Of a stretch of 24,836 bases of DNA, positions 21,011 to 24,836 are shown in pieces. Below the pieces are notes generated by a model. That model was not told the origin of the DNA. It made no database searches and was given only the letters and a program-made list of their open reading frames with translations. Location: positions 1-24,836 of the forward strand of contig CAKURH010000054.1 of the NCBI GenBank assembly GCA_934675625.1, written 5' to 3'. The translations under genes were made by a program, and so were the position numbers. Every line of letters starts with the position of its first letter. Position 1 is the first letter of the stretch. Origin of the DNA: an uncultured Kiritimatiellota bacterium. Its GTDB lineage: Bacteria; Verrucomicrobiota; Kiritimatiellia; RFP12; UBA1067.

Positions 21011-22996
21011 ATGAAGACGACGAACGAACAGCTGAAGTTGGCGGCGGACACGATCCGCTGCCTGTGTGCGGACATGGTCGAGAAGGCCAATTCGGGGCAT
21101 CCCGGCGCGGCGATGGGCATGGCGGATCTCGCGGCGACGCTGTGGCTGCGGCATCTGCGGGTCGATCCGCAGGACACGGCGTGGAAGAACCGCGACCGCC
21201 TCGTGTTCTCGGGCGGGCACGCCTCCGCGCTCGTCTACGCGCTGAACCACCTCTCGGGCACGGGCGGCGTCACGCTGGAGGAGCTTCAGACGTTCCGCCA
21301 GTTCGGCTCGCGCTGCGCCGGCCATCCCGAGCGCGGCGTCATGCCGGGCGTCGAGGTGACGACGGGGCCGCTCGGCCAGGGCTTTGCGATGGCGGTCGGC
21401 CTCGCGCTTGGCGCGAAGATGAAGAAGCGCGAGAACCACACGTGGGTCTTCATGGGCGACGGCGACATGGAGGAGGGCATCAGCCACGAGGCGGCGTCCC
21501 TCGCCGGCACGCTGAAGCTCGGCGGCCTCACGGCGATCTACGACTTCAACGACATCCAGATCGAGGGCCACGTCACGGACACGAACCGCGACGACGCGAA
21601 GAAGCGCTTCGAGGCGTACGGCTGGAAGGTCTTTGAGATCGACGGGCACGACTATGACCAGATCCACCGCGCCTACCTGCGTGCGCTGAAGGTGACGGAC
21701 GCGCCGGTTCTCATCATCGCGAAGACGATCATCGGCAAGGGCGCGCCCACGAAGGCCGGCACGCACGGCTGCCACGGTGCGCCGCTCGGCGCCGAGGAGG
21801 TCGCCGCGACGAAGACGGCGCTCGGCTTCGACCCGGCGAAGAGCTTCTACGTGCCACAGGAGGTCTACGACCTCTTCGCCGCGCGTGCGGCCCTCTGCCA
21901 TCACTGGCGCAACAAGGACGTCAAGGCCGAAAAGGCCGCGCTCAAGGCGGCGGGCGGCCCCGCCCAGCCGGAGACGGACGACGCGCTGCGCGCACGCCTC
22001 CTTGCCGCGCTCCCGACGTTCGACGCCGAGAAGCCGGTCGCGACGCGCGCGGCGAACGGCGCGATCATGAACGCGCTCGCGGACGTCTTTCCTGCGCTCG
22101 TCGGCGGCTCGGCCGACCTCGAAGGCTCGAACAAGACGGGCCTCAAGAAGTACGGCTGGATTTCCGCCGAGGATTTCACGGGCCGCAACTTCCACTGGGG
22201 TGTGCGCGAGCTCGCGATGTCCGCGATGGTGAACGGCCTCACGGCCTACGAGGACTTCCGCGCGTTCGGCGCGACGTTCTTCGTCTTCTCCGACTACTGC
22301 CGGCCGGCGATTCGCCTTGCGGCGATTATGTCGCTTCCCTCGATCTTCGTCTTCTCGCATGACAGCTTCTATGTCGGCGAGGACGGCCCGACGCACGAGC
22401 CGATCGAGCAGCTCGCGGCGATCCGGACGATTCCGAACGTGACGACGTTCCGTCCGGCGGACGCGACGGAGACGGGCTATGCCTGGGTCGAGATGCTGAT
22501 GAACCGGAAGGGGCCGAGCTGCATCCTGACGACGCGGCAGAACCTGCCCGTCCTGGAGGGCACGCGCGCGGAGGGCGTCGCGAAGGGCGCCTACTCGATC
22601 TGGCAGGCCGGCCCGCAGACGAAGGACACGGTGCTCTTCCTCGCGTCGGGCAGCGAAGTCTCGCTCTGCATCGCCGCCGCGCAGAAGATGTGGGACGAGA
22701 GCGACGGCCGCCAGTCCGTGCGCGTCGTCTCGATGCCGTCGATGGAGCGGTTCCTCGCGCAGAAGTGCACGTACCGCGACTACGTCGTGCCGGAGCAGAT
22801 GACGAAGCGCGTCATCGTCGAGGCCGGCTCGCGCTTCGGCTGGGACCGCTTCCGCCTCGACTTCAAGACGACGCGGTTCGTGACGAAGGACGACTTCGGC
22901 GCGTCCGCGCCCTACAAGGTGCTCGCGCAGGAATTCGGCTTCACGGTCGAGAACGTGCTCGCGAAGGCGCGCGAACTGGTCGGGAAGCAGGACTAA
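21011..22996 (+). CDS. tkt: Transketolase
   Basis: Thiamine-diphosphate enzyme moving two-carbon units in the non-oxidative pentose phosphate pathway. The 661 residues are full length. Landmarks in order: SGHPGAAMGMADL (substrate-site His), SGGHASALVYA, GPLGQGFAMAVG, the thiamine-diphosphate/metal motif GDGDMEEGISHEAAS...NDIQIEG, KAGTHGCHGAPLG, the pyrimidine-domain segment NFHWGVRELAM, HDSFYVGEDGPTHEPIEQL, and the C-terminal domain FLASGSEVSLCIAAAQ. The combination of a strong ribosome binding site and a perfect extended -10 suggests high expression. The prolyl isomerase gene follows after 11 bases. Confidence 0.96.
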   Translation: MKTTNEQLKLAADTIRCLCADMVEKANSGHPGAAMGMADLAATLWLRHLRVDPQDTAWKNRDRLVFSGGHASALVYALNHLSGTGGVTLEELQTFRQFGSRCAGHPERGVMPGVEVTTGPLGQGFAMAVGLALGAKMKKRENHTWVFMGDGDMEEGISHEAASLAGTLKLGGLTAIYDFNDIQIEGHVTDTNRDDAKKRFEAYGWKVFEIDGHDYDQIHRAYLRALKVTDAPVLIIAKTIIGKGAPTKAGTHGCHGAPLGAEEVAATKTALGFDPAKSFYVPQEVYDLFAARAALCHHWRNKDVKAEKAALKAAGGPAQPETDDALRARLLAALPTFDAEKPVATRAANGAIMNALADVFPALVGGSADLEGSNKTGLKKYGWISAEDFTGRNFHWGVRELAMSAMVNGLTAYEDFRAFGATFFVFSDYCRPAIRLAAIMSLPSIFVFSHDSFYVGEDGPTHEPIEQLAAIRTIPNVTTFRPADATETGYAWVEMLMNRKGPSCILTTRQNLPVLEGTRAEGVAKGAYSIWQAGPQTKDTVLFLASGSEVSLCIAAAQKMWDESDGRQSVRVVSMPSMERFLAQKCTYRDYVVPEQMTKRVIVEAGSRFGWDRFRLDFKTTRFVTKDDFGASAPYKVLAQEFGFTVENVLAKARELVGKQD

Positions 22997-23007
22997 AGGA
23001 GAGAACG

Positions 23008-23877
23008 ATGAAGAAAGCAGTTGTCAACGGACAGGAAATCAGCGGCGAGGCCGTGCAGTTCGAGCTAGACCGCCTCGTGCGGTTCTACATGAGCCACGGC
23101 ATGACGATGGACGAGGTGAAGAAGAACCTGCCGAAGCTGGAGGAGAAGGCGCTGGATCAGGCGATCGGCGCGCGGCTCCTGCTCGATCAGGCGGCGAAGC
23201 TCGACATGCCCGTCTCGGCCGCCGACATCGATGCCGAGGTCGCGAAGGTCGTCGCGCAGGTCGGCGGCGCCGAGAACTACCAGAAGGCCCTCGCGGCGCA
23301 GGGCATTACGGAAGAGCAGTTCCGCAAGGAGCTGGAGAAGGGCGCGAAGGTCAACAGGCTCGTCGAGCAGGCGTGCTCGTCGGTGGCCGAGCCGACGGAC
23401 GACGAGGTTGCCGCGTTCTACGCCGCGCACAAGGCCGAGTACGTCGCACCGGAGCAGGTCCTCTGCCAGCACATCCTCGTCAAGGGCTCGGACGACGCGG
23501 CGCTCGACAAGATCAAGGACATCCGCGCGCGCATCGTGGACGGCAAGGCTGACTTCGCCGAGGAGGCGAAGAAGCACAGCGACTGCCCGTCGGGCCAGCA
23601 GGGCGGTTCGCTCGGCTGGTTCGGGCGCGGCATGATGGTGCCGGAGTTCGACAAGGTCGCCTTCGAGATGGCGAAGGGCGAGGTCTCGAACATCGTGACG
23701 ACGCAGTTCGGCTACCACATCATCTACAAGGCCGACCAGAAGGGCGGCGGGCAGCAGACGCTTGTGGACGTCCACGACCAGATCAAGGACCTTCTCCGCC
23801 ACGAGGCGCGCGGCCGCGCGATGGACGCCTACGTCGCCGAGCTGCGCGAGAAGGCGACGATCGAGTACAAGGACTGA
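23008..23877 (+). CDS. Parvulin-type peptidyl-prolyl cis-trans isomerase without a signal peptide
   Basis: 289 residues. An N-terminal SurA/trigger-like helical domain (1-130; VNGQEISGEAVQFELDRLV...ITEEQFRKELEKG) is followed by a complete parvulin rotamase domain (about 150-245: LCQHILVK, DFAEEAKKHSDCPSGQQGGSLGWFGRGMMVPEFD, FGYHIIY) and a helical tail. Family members such as SurA, PrsA and PpiC-like proteins are usually exported. Here residues 1-20 are MKKAVVNGQEISGEAVQFEL, with no hydrophobic signal, so a cytoplasmic chaperone/isomerase is likely. AAAGGAG overlaps the tkt stop region and is 6 bases from the ATG, so it is probably in one transcript with tkt. Confidence 0.9.
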   Translation: MKKAVVNGQEISGEAVQFELDRLVRFYMSHGMTMDEVKKNLPKLEEKALDQAIGARLLLDQAAKLDMPVSAADIDAEVAKVVAQVGGAENYQKALAAQGITEEQFRKELEKGAKVNRLVEQACSSVAEPTDDEVAAFYAAHKAEYVAPEQVLCQHILVKGSDDAALDKIKDIRARIVDGKADFAEEAKKHSDCPSGQQGGSLGWFGRGMMVPEFDKVAFEMAKGEVSNIVTTQFGYHIIYKADQKGGGQQTLVDVHDQIKDLLRHEARGRAMDAYVAELREKATIEYKD

Positions 23878-23925
23878 CCTCTTGCCGAAATCAGGTTGCC
23901 GTAAAGAGGGGACGGATCTGGAGGG

Positions 23926-24732
23926 CTAGAGCGTCTCGGATGCGTGCCCCGCGCGCCAGGCGCGCATCGAACAGCCTTCGTGCGAGCGAAAGAGGTGGGC
24001 GAGGACGATGGTAGATTTGAATCCGCACCGACGGGCGATGCGTCGGGGCGGATAAGGTGTCTCCGCGAGCAGCCGCTTGACCTCGTTCAGACGGCGCAGG
24101 ATGAGTTCTTCCCGGATGGAGTGCCCGACGGCTTGCGAGAAGCGCAGTTGGGCGAGCCGGGCCGAGACGCCGAGGTGGCGGACGACCTCTTCGACGCGGA
24201 TTCCTTCGAGGGCGTGTGCGGCGATGTAGGCTTTCGCCTCGCGCACGAGGTGGACGGCGGGCGGTACGATGGTCGTCGAGTCGCGTTCGGTGATGCCGAC
24301 GTAGGGGCAGACGATGGTCGTGCCGCCGCAGGGCTTCCGCCGCCGCAGGATGTCGTCCAGCGCTTTCGCGGCGAGGATGGCGGCGGGCTTTTGCATCGAC
24401 AGTAGCCAGTCCGCAAGCGGAGCGGACGCGACCGAGACGGAGACGCCGCCCAACCGTTCGTCGAGCTCCTCGGCGAAGGCCCGTCCGCGAATCTGCGACC
24501 ACTCGCAGTTGTCTGCGTCAGGGACGAAGCCGTAGGAGGCAAAACGGCCGAGCGACTCGAAGTAGCGCGCCGATGCGAAGGTCTGGAAGGCCGCGTGGGC
24601 CAAGGCGACGAAGGCGGCCGCGCGCGCGTTCGCGGCGGACAAGGCAAAGGCCGCGAAGACCATTGCCCTCAAGAAAGGCATCGACACCAACGTCTCCATC
24701 AAGGTCGCCGAGGTTCGCTGACGTCTCTCCAT
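23926..24732 (-). CDS. AraC-family (XylR-like) regulator, probably truncated and internally deleted
   Basis: 268-codon frame. The C-terminal AraC DNA-binding domain (about 163-262) is complete, with two helix-turn-helix halves (EEVVRHLGVSARLAQLRFSQAVG, then RIARRCGFKSTIVLAHLFRSHEG). Residues about 53-121 match part of the LacI-like sensor of XylR-type regulators (ARYFESLGRFASYGFVPDAD...WLLSMQKPAAILAA). After AILAA (about residue 122) the sequence jumps straight to KALDDILRRRKPCGGTTI. I expect about 50-60 further sensor residues there in this family, so an in-frame deletion is likely. The first 50 residues are Ala/Phe-rich and unlike a sensor start. The gene may be non-functional. It is divergent from a Gfo/Idh/MocA oxidoreductase gene, a common regulator-target arrangement. 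Confidence 0.65.
   Translation of the reverse strand: MERRQRTSATLMETLVSMPFLRAMVFAAFALSAANARAAAFVALAHAAFQTFASARYFESLGRFASYGFVPDADNCEWSQIRGRAFAEELDERLGGVSVSVASAPLADWLLSMQKPAAILAAKALDDILRRRKPCGGTTIVCPYVGITERDSTTIVPPAVHLVREAKAYIAAHALEGIRVEEVVRHLGVSARLAQLRFSQAVGHSIREELILRRLNEVKRLLAETPYPPRRIARRCGFKSTIVLAHLFRSHEGCSMRAWRAGHASETL
24566..24721 (+). pseudogene. Possible 3' relic of an unidentified gene opposite the AraC N-terminus
   Basis: The plus strand is open for 51 codons before a TGA at 24719-24721, with no ATG start. The translation is Lys/Ala-rich and ends KGIDTNVSIKVAEVR, which looks more protein-like than the overlapping AraC N-terminus on the other strand. The frame opens at almost the same place where recognisable AraC homology stops, which hints at a rearrangement junction near 24566-24582. 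This could also be chance in GC-rich DNA. Confidence 0.25.
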
Positions 24733-24759
24733 TTCTAAACTTTTACACGGCTAATCATC

Positions 24760-24836
24760 ATGAAACCAGTCAAGATCGCCATGATGGGCATGACCCACGG
24801 CCATACCCGCAAGTACTACCAGACGCTTCTCGACAA
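24760..24836 (+). CDS. Gfo/Idh/MocA family oxidoreductase, 5' end (partial)
   Basis: The first 25 codons read MKPVKIAMMGMTHGHTRKYY and continue off the right edge. The short beta strand followed by G-x-x-H-G-H-T-R-x-Y is the start of the Rossmann fold in a Gfo/Idh/MocA subfamily that acts on sugars and related polyols with NAD(P). No Shine-Dalgarno sequence is visible before the ATG; the preceding bases are CGGCTAATCATC. The substrate cannot be told from this fragment. It is transcribed away from the AraC-type regulator gene. Confidence 0.75.
   Translation, partial: MKPVKIAMMGMTHGHTRKYYQTLLD

Noticed and set aside
20066..22396. Long minus-strand open frame opposite the FlbD-domain and tkt genes
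   Set aside because: It has the same Arg-rich shadow composition, while the plus-strand genes have full family motifs and ribosome binding sites.
23878..23909. CCTCTT...AAGAGG pair after the prolyl isomerase gene as a terminator
   Set aside because: There are only 6 pairs with a 20-base loop and no T-tract.
4338..24766. Possible CRISPR array or insertion sequence
   Set aside because: No regularly spaced repeats, transposase motifs or terminal inverted repeats were found. The repetitive stretches are coding low complexity (Q/N-rich, PEGA repeats) or 9-base slippage units.

Overview
The window is GC-rich chromosomal DNA with strong G/C bias at third codon positions, which explains the many long antisense shadow frames. 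It comes from an anaerobic bacterium that is probably a member of the PVC superphylum, most likely a gut-type Kiritimatiellae/Verrucomicrobiota lineage. That placement is inferred from gene content: an LL-diaminopimelate aminotransferase (dapL), a two-iron superoxide reductase, a fermentative D-lactate dehydrogenase, tagaturonate reductase and altronate dehydratase for galacturonate use, PEGA, FHA and Sel1 envelope-type proteins, and a XylR-like AraC regulator beside a Gfo/Idh/MocA oxidoreductase. No marker gene in the window proves it.

Layout. Positions 1-3000 hold the 5' end of a minus-strand gene behind a strong promoter, a large lipoprotein of unknown function, a lipoprotein-like relic and D-lactate dehydrogenase. 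Positions 3000-3860 hold superoxide reductase, with a perfect 14-bp palindrome upstream, and a small membrane-anchored coiled-coil protein. Positions 3900-7460 form an apparent operon: FmdB-type zinc ribbon, pyrF, a secreted TPR/Q-N-rich protein and murG. Positions 7500-7870 hold tRNA-Leu(GAG) with a clear terminator, facing tRNA-Thr(UGU), which has an unusually long variable arm. Positions 7900-12320 hold dapL, a short uxaB and htpG. Positions 12328-20256 are a tightly packed block: rnhB, a TadC-like membrane protein, an FHA-domain membrane protein, a five-repeat PEGA protein, uxaA, hisS, a truncated methyltransferase-like protein and a Sel1-repeat protein. Several of these genes overlap by 1-4 bases. 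Positions 20260-23880 hold an FlbD-domain protein, transketolase and a parvulin-type prolyl isomerase. The right end holds a minus-strand AraC regulator that looks internally deleted and 5'-truncated, and the first codons of a Gfo/Idh/MocA oxidoreductase.

How the genes relate. uxaB and uxaA are consecutive steps of galacturonate breakdown, but about 6 kb of unrelated genes separates them. The TadC-like, FHA and PEGA genes are translationally linked and start from a good promoter buried in the end of rnhB. They are the best candidate here for an undescribed envelope module. Most promoters share a TG-extended -10 (consensus TGGTATAAT) and usually lack a good -35.

No CRISPR array, complete insertion sequence, prophage or rRNA gene was seen.
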